Below, one piece after another: positions 21,091 through 33,391 of a stretch of DNA of 64,000 bases. The position numbers were made by a program, and so were the translations under genes. The notes beneath the pieces were generated by a model. The model searched no databases. It worked only from the letters and a program-made list of their open reading frames with translations, and was not told the DNA's origin. The DNA is from Silene latifolia (taxonomy: Eukaryota; Streptophyta; Magnoliopsida; Caryophyllales; Caryophyllaceae): the NCBI RefSeq assembly GCF_048544455.1, contig NC_133534.1:224406292-224470291 (forward strand), given 5' to 3'. Positions within the stretch are counted from its first letter, which is position 1, and each line of letters starts with the position of its first letter.

Positions 21091-21956
21091 TCCCCCTTAT
21101 ACTAAAAGAATAAGAGATCTCCAAAATTTTCCCGCCTAAATGAATTTGGCTATAATTGGGCTTTTATTATATCATATTTGTAATTGGGCTTTTATTATAT
21201 TATATCTGTAATTGGGCTTTCATTATATTATATCTACAACTGGATTGTACTGAACTTTTTCTTTTCCACCGATTAATACAAAACACTAATAATAAGAAAC
21301 TTTACAATTAAATTTCAAATTGAGTTAAATATCAGTTGTATAATTGTTAATTTCTTCAATATCTATAAATATTATTAAAAGGCTAGACATTAAACGCGAC
21401 GTAGACAAATTTGACATGGCAACAATTAATTGTGACGTGGCAAAATATAGTTCACGTGGAAATACTAGCATAGTAGTACACATGAAAAAAAATTATCAAT
21501 TCCCCATTTAAAAGTTACTCTCATAATTAATGGTAAAAAACTAATTTAGATAATTTTAATTTCATAGGATAATTTTTAAATCACTCTCATGCAAAGTGGA
21601 TTTAATAATAATAATAATCTATAAATATAATTAAAAAGTAAGCCAAACTATCAACCATCAACCATCAACTATATGTCTTATTTTAATTTCATAAGATAAT
21701 TTATAAACCACTCTCATGCAAACTTTTTACATTACATTTCTCCTTGCTCCATATTTATGTATGTAAAATTAATAACTCTATAATCTAAATACAAAATCTA
21801 TATATCTAACTTAAAGGCATGCTAAATTACCTATCATAATCTACATGTCATATCTATACAATAATATAAAAAAGCTACATTGAGCATATGTATAAGTCAT
21901 GCGACAGCGTAGAATCACTAAGAAACTTTCATTTGATAATATGTGACTAATTAATA

Positions 21957-22215
21957 CTTCCTCCGTTCTATTTGTTTCTTTACGTTTGCTTTTTCGGCAC
22001 TATTCATTAGTAAGGAGAATCTCCAATACAACTTCTAATATATAACATAAAATCTAGTCATGTGAGATCTTGTTTAAATCGTCTCACCGAATGTATTATG
22101 AAAATCAAACTTTTATAATTTTTAGTAACATGTAGCCGAAGATATGAACAAAAGAAAATGTGCATTGACATATGTGTATAAAGCAAACGTAAAGAATTAA
22201 ATGGAACGGAGGAAG
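21957..22215. mobile_element. Stowaway MITE inside the Helitron
   Basis: Terminal inverted repeats CTTCCTCCGTTCTATTTG and CAAATGGAACGGAGGAAG-type ends (here ATTAAATGGAACGGAGGAAG) flanked by TA. The subterminal TTTACGTTTGCTTTT pairs with AAAGCAAACGTAAAG. Confidence 0.8.
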
Positions 22216-22603
22216 TAATATCCATTCATAGAATTAAGATAGAATACTTATTATCACGTTTATGACCCCTTATTCATCTCTAACTCTTCATTTTCTCTTT
22301 AGTTCTTCCTTTTCCTTTTTGATGATTCATTTCTCCTCCTAAAATTTAACTCCTTATTTGATGCTAAGTTAATATAAGTAAAGTCTTTAAAATAAGCACT
22401 TTCATTTTTTACCCTCTTTTTCTAACCTTTTGGCATATTCATATGTTATTGAAACTTTCCATTGCATATAATTTTTATTAATCATTTGCATTTGTGAAAA
22501 AAATAAAGTTATATCACACATAAGATTTGTGTTTTATTTGGTATTGTTTAAATAACTTTTTTTGATGTCAATTTGTATTTCTCACCTTCATTTATTTTTG
22601 CAG

Positions 22604-23088
22604 ATGGAATGGTACAATTTTCTTATTCTTATTATTGCAAAGTTGGATTGTGCAGTTAATTACGTTATACATAAGGTATGTTTTACGAGTTTTGTTTGTG
22701 TAATTTATATAAGCTTATCGTAAAATGCAAAGTTTTTTGTAATTTATCCACTAATATCGTTTTGTGGTAGATTTATTTTATACTATCTTTATGTAAACCC
22801 TCTTACAAGATTAATTGGATTATCGTTATATGTATATTTGTTTCTTATTCTATTTTTATAGGTGATGCTTCCTTTGTCTTCTCATAATATTAACATAGTG
22901 TGTTAAAAAAAATACATGGGAAATGTGTAGGCAACAGAAGGATTTAGTTGAACAAAAACTTGATAACCGTTCTTGAACCATGTTCTAATGATATTAAAAC
23001 TTATTTAGTACGTACAAAAACAAAACATTTTTAGTTTTTAATTCGAATTTAGAGGATCTTAGTAAATTGTTTTTTTTATAACTCTGTT

Positions 23089-23126
<38 letters not shown>

Positions 23127-23923
23127 TACAGTTAAAAGGCTACTTAAAACATCTAATTTTAATTCACATGTCATTTTTATATTGGTTAATATTAAAGCTA
23201 CATCAGACTTATTTATTAAAATTCTTCATAAGATTTACTAATATTTTTTGATGGAAATCATAATACCGATCATGATTTAAATTATAAAAAATTAATTAAC
23301 AATTTACTCTCATCAGTTAAATCGTACAATTTGTCTATCTAACTCTTCATTAACCATAGAGATAGAAGTTAAAAGGTCTTATATGTAGTAAATAAAAAGT
23401 CTAATAATTTGGATTATAAAACTACTAATAATATTTTTTTAGTGGAAACTATAAGATCATGTACTAAATTACAAAAATAAATTAAGAATTTACTCTCATT
23501 ATTTAAATTTTAAATCGTAAAATTTATCCATATAATTCCTCATTAGTAATAAAGATAGTACCTAAAAGGTCTTATATGTGGTAAATGAAAAATCCAATAA
23601 CTTGGATTATAAAGCTTCACAATTTATCATATTGTTACTTTTGATTTATTTCAAAACCATCTTAAATATTGTAATTAGCACACTTGCGAAAAAGTGAAAA
23701 ATAAGGTGTATATGTGCATGTGATTCAAACGTTCATAGTCTTCTTAAAAGTACTCCATATTTCTATCTTTTAAGATTTTAAAATTTTAAACGTTTAATAA
23801 GTTGTATAGTTAGTTTTGTAATTAAGATGATGCTTATTTAATTTTAATTTTAACTATCTCAATTTGCAGATTATTGATTATGAGGAGGCTATTAAAAAGT
23901 GGAGATTACATATTTGGATCTAA
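22604..23923 (+). CDS. Possible two-exon short ORF carried by the Helitron
   Basis: An ATG directly after an acceptor-like TTATTTTTGCAG opens a 24-codon exon (MEWYNFLILIIAKLDCAVNY...) that ends at a donor AAG|GTATGT at 22675. A second acceptor, TCAATTTGCAG, lies before 23870 and continues in phase for 17 codons (IIDYEEAIKKWRLHIWI) to TAA at 23923. The joined product would be 41 residues. The two clean splice sites in phase are suggestive of a captured gene fragment, but AT-rich DNA throws up such matches by chance, and I recognise no homologue. Confidence 0.2.
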
Positions 23924-24511
23924 ATGTGAAAAACGAAAACATATTTTTTTTACTCTTTTAGTTGGCTTACAAAGCATCACCATTCATCATCGGCGAGATT
24001 CTCTATTTTACATGTATATTTTTGATAAAAAATATAGATATTGAGGAAAAGTTAAATTAATAGTATCTATTTAACTTTCTTAAAAAATCTATCAGATATG
24101 TAACCGCGATCTTGGAGTGCTTTGTTTATCGACCTAACAACGCAGCCATTTTTAGCTTAATTATTTATGACGTACATCATAAATACATAAAAATAACAAA
24201 TTTGTAAAAAGTTTAAACAAATATTTATAGTTATAAAATTAGCTACAATAAATTGTTGACTACAAAATATTCATGAATAATATTAACATGTATTAAAATA
24301 TATAGAAATAAAATTCAAACTAAAACTTCTATCTATATTACTATGATCATGAAAAATAATGTAAAAGAAGTAAATATTTACAAATGTTTGGTTTATAGCT
24401 TATTCGCGATAAAAAAATATATTTTATATTTTAGTTAAAGATGGACGTCAACAAAAGCAAATAAATGGGACAAACAGAACAAGTCCGCGATTTTCGCGGG
24501 TACAAAACTAG

Positions 24512-24553
24512 TTCTTATCTAAAAACTGCGCCTTAGCGCGGGATCTATACTAG
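24512..24553 (+). mobile_element. Second Helitron-like 3' terminus
   Basis: ACTGCGCCTTAGCGCGGGAT is a short GCGC hairpin followed by CTATACTAG and then T. It directly follows the previous Helitron end, so the 21.1-24.5 kb element probably inserted close to the 3' end of an older Helitron. Confidence 0.5.
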
Positions 24554-25007
24554 TTCATAACTAAAGTACATGCAGTGGCAGAACTAGGATTTAAACCCCA
24601 GCAGGGGCGAAAAATTTCAGCGGGGGAGAACGGGTAATGATATAAGGGAAACTCGAATTTTTTTCGAAAACAATAACTAAAATTTTTGCGATTTCCATCC
24701 GCCACCGGGGGCGAGCGCCCCTACTAGCTCCCCAAATAATGAAATTGTAAAACTTATATCCAAATTTTCATATATAAAAAAACGAAGGGAGTATTTGCAT
24801 TCAGTTGAATAACACTGTTAAAAATATCTACCCCATAAAACGATAATAAAAATAATGAAATTAATAAAAGTAATAATAATAATTCATAATAATAATAAAT
24901 ACTTGTAATATTCTCGGGCCAAATAAGTTATAGCTCAATTTCCAATTAGTATTCAGTCGAATAAAATTTTTAATAACGACAATTATAGTAGTAATAATAA
25001 TAAATAA

Positions 25008-25117
<110 letters not shown>

Positions 25118-25188
25118 CTAAGCTACACAAATAAATTATGAGCAACAACAACCGTAAATGATGAAAACAAAAGATTGCTTAGTACATA

Positions 25189-25447
25189 TTCCCTCCATAT
25201 CACATCAATGGTAACATTGAGAATCTTGGCACTATTTATGGTCGTAGGGAATCTTTGATATTATTCTTAATCTATAAGACAAAATATAGTCATGTGAGAT
25301 CTTGTTTGATTTATCGTCATGAATGCTATAAAAATATCAAATTTTTATAATTTTTAATAATGTGTAACGAAAGATATTAACGTTGCAAAACGTGTCTCGA
25401 CAAGTGTGCAAAAAGTCAATGTTACCATTGGTGTGGTATAGAGGGAG
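25189..25447. mobile_element. Stowaway MITE, copy in unit 1
   Basis: Ends TTCCCTCCATATCACATCAA and its complement-type GTGGTATAGAGGGAG, flanked by TA. It is nearly identical to the copies at 26127-26385 and 47884-48141, so it was part of the unit before the unit was amplified. Confidence 0.8.
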
Positions 25448-25914
25448 TATTATTTTGTAATTTATTAATTTGTTTTTTTTTAATTCATCCTTAATTAAGG
25501 AATAAAAGTAGATTAAAAATAGAAGCAAAGATAGGAGGAGTGAAAATTAATTGTGCTAAAAAATAGGAACCCACGTTTTAGAGTTTTTTCGAAAATTCTA
25601 ACTAAAACTTTTGCGATTTCCATCCGCCAGCGGGGGCGAGCGCCCTACTAGCCCCCCAAATAATGAAATTGTAAAACTTATATCCAAATTTTCATATATA
25701 AAAAAACGAATGGAGTATTTGCATTCAGTTAAATAACACTGTTAAACATATCTACCCCATAAAGCGATAATAAAAATAATGAAATTAAGAAAAGTAATAA
25801 TAATAATTCATAATAATAATAAATACTTGTAATATTCTCGGGCCAAATAAGTTATAGCTCAATTTCCAATTAGTATTCAGTCGAATAAAATTTTTGATAA
25901 TGACAATTATAGTA

Positions 25915-26056
<142 letters not shown>

Positions 26057-26126
26057 TAAGCTACCCAAATAAATTATGAGCAACAACAACCGTAAAAGAT
26101 GAAAACAAAAGATTACTTAGTACATA

Positions 26127-26385
26127 CCCCCTCCATATCACATCAATGGTAACATTGAGAATCTTGGCACTATTTATGGTCGTAGGGAATTTTCGATATT
26201 ATTCTTAATCTATAAGACAAAATATAGTCATGTGAGATGTTGTTTGATTTATCGTCATGAATGCTATAAAAATATCATTTTTTTTATAATTTTTAATAAT
26301 GTGTAACGAAAGATATTAACGTTGCAAAACATGTCTCGACAAGTGTGAAAAAGTCAATGTTACCATTGGTGTGGTATGGAGGGAG
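26127..26385. mobile_element. Stowaway MITE, copy in unit 2
   Basis: Same element as at 25189-25447, flanked by TA. The Tat element at 26392 landed just past its right end. Confidence 0.8.
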
Positions 26386-26391
26386 TATTAT

Positions 26392-26981
26392 TGATGGGGC
26401 ATATTCTGCACCCGCTGACCGAGTCAACGTATTGAGTAAGGTCAAAGATATCCACAGCAAGTCAACATTTTAGACAACCCCTAAGCGAGCGCGGACTGTC
26501 GGCTGTCACTGGGTCTCGGCTAGGCAAGCGACGGCCCGGCCGGGAGACATATCCGCGTACTCACATCCAAGACCCCTCGGCATGGAGTCAACTCTGACAG
26601 CCGGCCCGGCATGGGTCCCTCGGCCGAGGGTAGAACAGTCTTTCCACCTGCTCTGCCACTTGGCCACTACGTGACAAAAGGTGAAAGTCTATAAATACTC
26701 CTCAACCCTCATTGAGGAAAGGATCCGAAAATAATCAGTTAAAACACACTAATCTGGTATAAACTCCCTTATCTCTCTACAATATACTTTGTGCCAAGTA
26801 ACACACAACTTAATCCCTTTTAAGTTTACTGACTTGAGCGTCGGAGTGAGTTCGCTCGGTACCAAGCCGAGCCCTCAGTTTGTTCATTGTTTCAGGAGAG
26901 GCCGAAAGGAAGAGTCAAGCAAAGTCATCATTCTACAAGCTTACGTGGTAACAAATCTGCTCTGGAATTACACCCGGAACA
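26392..26981 (+). repeat. 5' LTR of Tat-A
   Basis: 590 bp with TG...CA ends. It has a TATA box CTATAAATA at 26689-26697. It matches the 3' LTR almost exactly except for a scrambled GC-rich patch at about 26475-26540. Confidence 0.9.
26689..26697 (+). promoter_or_regulatory. LTR TATA box of Tat-A
   Basis: CTATAAATA followed 30-40 bases later by a purine/pyrimidine transition within the LTR. The same box is at 36839-36847 in the 3' LTR. Confidence 0.65.
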
Positions 26982-26983
26982 AT

Positions 26984-27000
26984 TGGCGCCGTCTGTGGGA
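26984..27000 (+). other. Primer-binding site of Tat-A
   Basis: TGGCGCCGTCTGTGGGA starts two bases after the 5' LTR, in the usual position and with the TGGCGCC start common to plant gypsy elements. Confidence 0.75.
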
Positions 27001-27074
27001 AGAGATACTAGAAGCTAGTCAAATCCCTTACAAAAAAAAAACACAAAACAAAACCCACCCAGCAAGCTAAGAAG

Positions 27075-28660
27075 ATGTCAAAGCAACAAGAAGTAATTGT
27101 GAGCGACGAAACTGCATTCTATCAGGATGACACAGTCCACAATTATGAGATTGGGCAGTCCCCCACCGGCCGAGTAATTCAACCGGCGTACGGGATGCCA
27201 AAACTACCAGAAACACCGCTACCTGCCGGCCACGTCAATGTCATGGGACATGTGGTCGATGCAGCCAAACTGAAGCTATTCCTAGACCTGATGGGTAATA
27301 CGCCGATCACCCCCGCCGCAACGACGGTGACGGCAGCACACCCGCAGGTGACCAGGGCCCATAAAGTGACCCCGAACAACTTGTCCGGGGCAATACAAGG
27401 AGCCATGCATACTAGGACGCCGGCGGAGCACGTGCTGCCAGTGGCAGACCAAAGTCCTTCCTCCACTCGCGGAAGGACAGCGTCGCCGCGGCAACAACGA
27501 GGCCCGCCCCGAAGAAATGAAGAAAGAAGTCCGACTATCCAAAGTCGGGCAACAAGAAGCCCTTCCCGCTACGAGGAGAGAAGCCGGACTAGGGCTGCGA
27601 GGAGCCGATCGCCACGCGTCATTCGACACGTGGTCAGACAGCCCCTCAGTGCCTACGTCCTCGGAGTCTCCGTGCCAACCAAACTAAAGCTGTCGTCCCT
27701 ATCATACAAAGGGGATAGTGACCCAACCGACCACGCCGAGGCTTTCGAGTCTTACATGTCAGTATGGTAGCAGCCTGATGAGGTATGGTGCCGAGTCTTC
27801 CCAACAACCCTGCATGGGATGACCCAGAGTTGGTACAAGGAGCTTCCTAATGGTTCGGTATACTGCTACGCCGACCTAAGGGACAACTTCATAGCCCAGT
27901 ACGCCTGCAACAAGAGAAGGGCCGTGGAGACATCGGATCTCCTCACTATCCGACAGGGGGAGGACGAGTCTCTACGAAGCTATGTGAAGAGGTTCGCCGC
28001 GAAAGCTCAGCAGATCCGTGAGCTGAACACCGAACTGGCGGCCTTCGCACTGATGAAAAGCCTCCCGAAAGGCGAGCTCAAAAACGAGCTGATCAAATGC
28101 GAGGACCTCAACCTGTACTCCGCCAGGAGGATGGCCGACCGAGCCGTAAAAGTGGAGGATTACCACAAGACCTGGGTAGGCCACAGCGAATCTGGGCACC
28201 CAGAGAGGAGGAGCCGCCGGGAGAATACTGATGAGGGTCGCCGTGACAGTGATCGGTCACGGCCTGAAAGATCTAACAGGAAACAGAACTCGGCGGGCGC
28301 CGGGGGGAGTTCGGGACCATACACCCAAAAGCGGTATCACGGTCTCACCCCCCCTGGTCAAATCACCGGCCGAGGTCTTTGCCCTGAGCAAGAATGAAGG
28401 GCGGAAGTGGGCAAGACCCCCCAAGACGAGGGCGGAGGGCGACGCAAGCCAATTTTGCGATTACCACGGCCAGCCCGGCCATAAGACCGACGACTGTCGG
28501 CATCAAGAACGCCAGAGGAGCCGATCCGAAAGGGGGCCCTCAAAGCAAATGCGTAGGCGGGGCCCCGGAAACGAGCTCCGACGGGGCGAACAGAAATCGT
28601 ATTCCGAGAGGATGGGAGTGATCCGGATGGTTCCGGAGGAAACGAGAACGGAGGGTCACT
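27075..28660 (+). pseudogene. Tat-A gag (broken)
   Basis: The frame opens with MSKQQEVIVSDETAFYQDDT, has a basic Arg/Ser-rich middle, and then the capsid-type Retrotrans_gag core: LSSLSYKGDSDPTDHAEAFE, MTQSWYKELPNGSVYCYADL and IRQGEDESLRSYVKRFAAKA. An in-frame TAG at 27768-27770 splits the core, and the frame shifts near 28390. The nucleic-acid-binding finger follows in the new frame as FCDYHGQPGHKTDDCRH. The protein would package element RNA in virus-like particles. The copy looks inactive as written. Confidence 0.85.
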
Positions 28661-28708
28661 AATGGGCACAAACGGCACCTAAATGAGCTTTACCAAGCCA
28701 TCAACTTT

Positions 28709-29430
28709 GTGCCCTCCACAGCGATCCCCGCTTCCACCGTCCCCGATATAACCATCGGAAAGAAAGAATACGAAGGAGTCGTAGCCCCACACAGCGACCC
28801 GCTGGTGGTCCACCTGGACATATCCAACCACTTGGTTAAGAGGTGCCTAATTGATACAGGCGCCTATAAAAACATCATGTTCAGGGAATGCTTTCTCAAT
28901 CTCGGTCTGAAGATTGAGGACCTGAGCCCCTGCACCAACCCACTGTACAGCTTCTCCGGGGCCGGCCTGGTACCCCTGGGGTCTATCAGACTGCCGGTGA
29001 TGTTTGGCCAAGCCGATGCGGCCAATAATGTTTTATCTGAGTTCGTGGTCATTGACGGTTCGTCTGCCTACAACGTCCTCATAGGCCGAGTCACCTTGAG
29101 CGAGGCCGACACTGTAATGTCCATCCGGGCCCTGACATTGATGTATGTCTCGGACCGGGGGGAAGCGCAAAAGCTCGTCTCAAAGGACGAAAGAGACGAA
29201 ATTGTCAATGTCCAAATATCTGCCAGAGGGTGCAACATGCAGTCCCTCAAAGTGGCGAAAAAGTCAGAGAAAGGGAAGAGCCCCTCCTTACGACAGGAGG
29301 GTGATCCAATGAGCACCAACAACGTCAGCATGGTCGAGGGGGTCGAGACCGAACAAATAGAAATTGACCCAGGGCGCACAGAATCGTCGGTGTCGGTGCC
29401 GGAGCCAAAGATGAGCCGACCTCCTAGACC
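28709..29430 (+). pseudogene. Tat-A aspartic protease region
   Basis: Contains CLIDTGAYKNIMF, with the DTG catalytic triad followed by an unusual Ala-Tyr-Lys, and the later hydrophobic-Gly motif YNVLIGRVTL. The reading frame is lost near 29430 before the reverse transcriptase. The protease would process the Gag-Pol polyprotein. Confidence 0.75.
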
Positions 29431-29474
29431 TGCTGAGAAAGAACAAAGACGTCTTCGCGTACTCAGCCGCCGAG

Positions 29475-31223
29475 ATGCCAGGCGTGAGCCGAGAGGTGAT
29501 CGTTCACAAGCTGAACGTACTCTCCAACGCTCGCCCTGTCAAGCAGAAGATGAGGAACTCCTCGGCCGAGAAAGAGGAGGCCATCAAGGCCGAGGTAGAC
29601 AAATTATTAGAGGCAGGCTTTATCATGGCTTGTACTTACCCTGAGTGGCTAGCAAATGTTGTAATGGTAAAGAAGTCATCAGGGGGATGGAGGATGTGTG
29701 TTGATTTTACAAATCTTAATAAAGCATGCCCTAAAGATTGCTATCCCTTGCCTCGGATAGATAGTTTAATTGACGCAACGGCAGGCTACACTATGCTGAG
29801 CCTGCTAGACGCCTTCTCAGGATACCATCAGGTATTCATGGCCGAAGAAGACATGCCTAAGTGAGCATTCATCACCATACACGGCACATACATGTATAAA
29901 ATGATGCCGTTCGGTTTGAAAAACGCTGGCGCAACTTACACTAGGCTGGTGGACAAAGTGTTTCAAGATCAAAAAGGGCGAAACATCGAGGCCTACGTCG
30001 ACGATGCTATTGTAAAAAGCAAGTCTGACAACGAGCACTTGGCCGACTTGAGCGAAATATTTTGTTCACTTAGAAAATACAAGATGAAACTTAACCCAAT
30101 GAAATGCAACTTCGGTGTCCGGGCAGGTAAGTTTCTCGGCGTGCTTGTCAGTGCCAGGGGAATTGACGCCAATCCAGAGAAAGTCCAAGCAATACTGGAC
30201 CTACCGGAGCCGAGGAATCGAAAAGAGGTTATGATGCTGACCGGGAGGATGGCGGCTCTCGCCCGTTTCATCTCTCGGTCAGCCGACAAGAGTACCCCAT
30301 TCTTCAAAGTGTTGAAGGGGAATAAAGACTTCAGCTGGGGGGAGGAACAGAGCACAGCTTTCAGGCAACTGAAAGCTCATCTTCAAACTCTCCCGACCCT
30401 GTCCAGGCCGACGCTGGGGGAAACGCTATATCTATACTTAGAAGTTACCTCGGCCACGGTCAGTGCCGTAATCGTCAGGGAAGAAAACAAGCAGCAACAC
30501 CTAATCTACTTTATCAGCCATACACTGTTGCCCGCCGAAAGAAATTACCCACTGATTGAAAAAGCAGCCTTTGCTGTCGTCGTTGCCGCAAGGAAACTGA
30601 AACCTTACTTCGACGCACATCCCGTGACGGTCTTAACCGACCAACCATTGAAAAAAGCATTGGAAAAATTCGAAAAATCAGGCAGGCTCATCAAATGGGC
30701 AGTGGAGCTATCCGGCTTCGGCATTCAATACAAGCCGAGGCCCTCGATAAAGGGACAAGCACTTGCAGACTTCCTAGCCGAGTGCACATACCAAGAAGAA
30801 TCACACCCCGGTGGATGGGAAGTATACACCGACGGGTCCTCTACGGCAAACAGTTCAGGAGTCGGCATCCTTATCATCAGCCCAAACGGGGACGAGTTTG
30901 AGTACGCCTTGAAGTTTACCTTCTCGGCCTCAAACAACGAATCCGAATACGAGGCGGTGATAACTGGAGTCGAGCTAGCTAGAGCTGCCGGGGCGGAACA
31001 CATTGTGTTGAAGACAGACTCACTATTGGTGACTAACCAAATCAGAGGAGAGTATGAAGCTCGAGACGATGGGATGGTAAGATACCTGGAAAGAGTAAAA
31101 GCTGACACTGCAAAATTGAAATCTTTCCAAATCCAATGCATCCCAGTCGAGAACAACCGAGCCGACGCTCTCTCAAAGCGGCGAGTTCAACCATCAAGAA
31201 TGTCACCGAACCGTCTTTGGTAG
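29475..31223 (+). pseudogene. Tat-A reverse transcriptase, RNase H and archaeal-type RNase H
   Basis: Reverse transcriptase motifs run in order: EVDKLLEAGFIMACTYPEWL, SGGWRMCVDFTNLNKACPKD, LLDAFSGYHQV, then after a TGA at 29862-29864 the same frame continues with YKMMPFGLKNAGATYTRLVD and the active-site YVDD at 29994-30005. RNase H (YFISHTLLPAERNYPLIEKA) follows, then a second, archaeal-type RNase H beginning WEVYTDGSSTANSSGVGI and ending NNRADALSK. The double RNase H is characteristic of the Tat group. Its role is copying element RNA into DNA. One stop codon interrupts an otherwise open frame. Confidence 0.88.
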
Positions 31224-32531
31224 ATATCGGGAATGCTAAAAGCATCACTAAGACCGTCGGCATGGTGGGCGACATAGAAGCCGAGACGACGTGGATGACT
31301 CCGATAATGAAATACAAACTAACAAAAGAGTTCTGGGAGGAGGACCGCAGTCTCTCTCAGAAGATGAAGAGGATCGCCGCAAGATACTTGGTGTTCGAAG
31401 GAGAACTATACAGAAGGTCTGTGATAAGACCACTTTTGAAATGTGTCGGCCTAGCCGACGCGGAGCTCATACTGACAGAGATTCACGAAGGCATCTGTGG
31501 ACATCACATGGGGGCAAGAACGCTAGCCCACAAAGCTCTCCGAGCCGGCTACTTCTGGCCTACCATGCTTGAAGATTCCAGAACTAAGACCAAGAAGTGC
31601 AAGAATTGTCAGATGCATGCTCCGGTGATACATGCACCTTTCCGAGACTTGCAACCAGTACTTAGCCCCCTACCATTTTCACAGTGGGGGGATGGATTTA
31701 TTAGGGCCATTTCCGACGGCCTCCGGAGGAAGGAAGTACCTGATCGTCGCCGTTGACTACTTCACCAAATGGGTCGAAGCCGTCACAGTACCTGCCAAGA
31801 CCACGGCGGCCGTAAGAAAAGTGATTTGGGAGAACGTCATAACTCGTTTTGGGTTACCCCAAGTCATGGTATTTGACCACGGCCGAGAGTTTAGGAGTGA
31901 CACGGTGATGAACTGGCTAGAAGAACTCGATATCAAGTTTGCATACTCCTCCGTCTGCCACCCTCAGAGCAACGGGCAGGCGGAGGCAGCTAATAAAACA
32001 ATCCTAAACGGGCTGAAAAAGAAGGTTGAAGATCTAAAGGGAAGGTGGGCTGATGAACTACCCGGCGTCCTGTGGTCCCTTAGAACCACGGAGAAAGAAG
32101 CAACGGGATACAGTCCATTCCACCTTGCCTATGGGTCTGAAGCCGTCCTACCAATTGAAGCATCGGTGCCGACATTCAGAACGCAAACCTTTAACCCAGT
32201 CGAAAATGAGGAAGGCACGAAAGCCTCCTAGACACTGGTCGAAGAAAGTCGAGACATGGCACGGCTCAACTTAGCCGTTTACCAAAACAGAATGAGAAGA
32301 GCCTACAACCGAAGGGTCCACAAAAGGGACTTAAGAGTAGGATATCTAGTCCTAAGAAAGTCGGCCGCCACCAACAAAGGAAACATCCATGGCAAAATGA
32401 CGGCCAACTGGGAAGGACCCTACAAAGTGGTTGAAGAAATGAGGCCGGGTACATACCGGCTGACAGACATGGAGGGAGTGCCTCTAATGAGCCACTGGAA
32501 CACCGACAATCTTAGAAAATACTTCGTATAA
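31224..32531 (+). pseudogene. Tat-A integrase
   Basis: The HHCC zinc-binding region is HEGICGHHMGARTLAHKALR with CKNCQMHA. The core acidic residues lie in GMDLLGPFPTASGGRKYLIV, MVFDHGREF and NGQAEAANK. The C-terminal GPY-type module reads WEGPYKVVEEMRPGTYRL. The frame shifts near 31690 and a TAG at 32229-32231 interrupts the C-terminal part. This enzyme would insert the cDNA into the host genome. Confidence 0.85.
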
Positions 32532-32669
32532 CGGCGGAGGTGTCCGAGACCGTTGTGGGCACCCCAACGCTTGATTATATCTAATGAATAATGTTCCAAG
32601 TTTTCTATCAAAATGAAGTGTCCCTCCCATAGTCATACCAAGATATTTACAACAGCAGTCAAAACGTAA

Positions 32670-33070
32670 ACTCGATCACCTCGGCCAAAGCCGGGAGTGA
32701 CGAGGGAAACGCGACTTGCCCCGTAGCAGTTGATCCAACATGCTTAGGAACGTATAAGTACGGTTGAGAAACGCAAATCGGACGCCTCGGCCAGGCCGAG
32801 AGTGAAAGAGGAAGCGATCAACACGTCTCTGATCTGACGCTGTCGCGCCGTAACCCCGATTGCCTCGGCCAGACCGAGAATGACGGGGACACAACGACCG
32901 ATACGCTAACATGTTCACAACGGCGGTTGGGAAGCGCAAATCTGACACCTCGGCCAGACTGAGAGTGAAGGAGGAAGCGACCGACACGCCAACATGTTTA
33001 AAAACGTTAAGTACAGTTGAGTTACGCATTCTAACTGCCCCGGCTAGGCCGATGGTAGAAACAGAAAAGA
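32670..33070. repeat. GC-rich tandem repeats after pol in Tat-A
   Basis: A degenerate unit containing CCTCGGCCAGGCCGAGAGTG, GAGGAAGCGA, CACG and AACATGTT recurs about four or five times at roughly 95-120 bp. Tandem repeats between pol and the 3' LTR are usual in Tat/Ogre elements. Confidence 0.7.
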
Positions 33071-33391
33071 AGCGCTCAATTAATAACGTAAGAAGACAAC
33101 TCAGATGAAAATGAGATAAAGACCTCGGCCAAGCCGGAGGCAAAATAAACCAACTCTTATTAAAAATGTTCACAGGTAATACAAAGAAAGAAGTCGACGG
33201 TCGTCCCCATAGGGATAGCCTAAACACTACCTACCAAAGTTCAAAAAAGAGAATGGTACAGCAAAAGGTTACAGACATGAGAATTGAAAGCGCCAAAAAA
33301 GATGGCAGGGAGGAAAGGATCAATAGTTGGCCCCCGAACAGCTGAAACTGTCTAAAGGGCCGGGTGAATCCGGTGACGACCGCCCGTCTCC

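Larger units (their letters stand above)
21091..24511 (+). mobile_element. Non-autonomous Helitron
   Basis: It begins TCCCCCTTATACTAAAAGAA after a host A, and ends with the hairpin CCGCGATTTTCGCGG, ten intervening bases, then CTAG before a host T. A 5' TC end, a 3' CTRR end with subterminal hairpin, and insertion between A and T without target duplication are the Helitron hallmarks. The 3.4-kb body has no Rep/helicase open frame. It carries a Stowaway MITE (21957-22215) and a possible two-exon short frame (22604-23923). The 5' terminal block (CTAAAAGAATAAGAGATCTC) recurs, inverted, at about 51580-51605. Confidence 0.7.
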
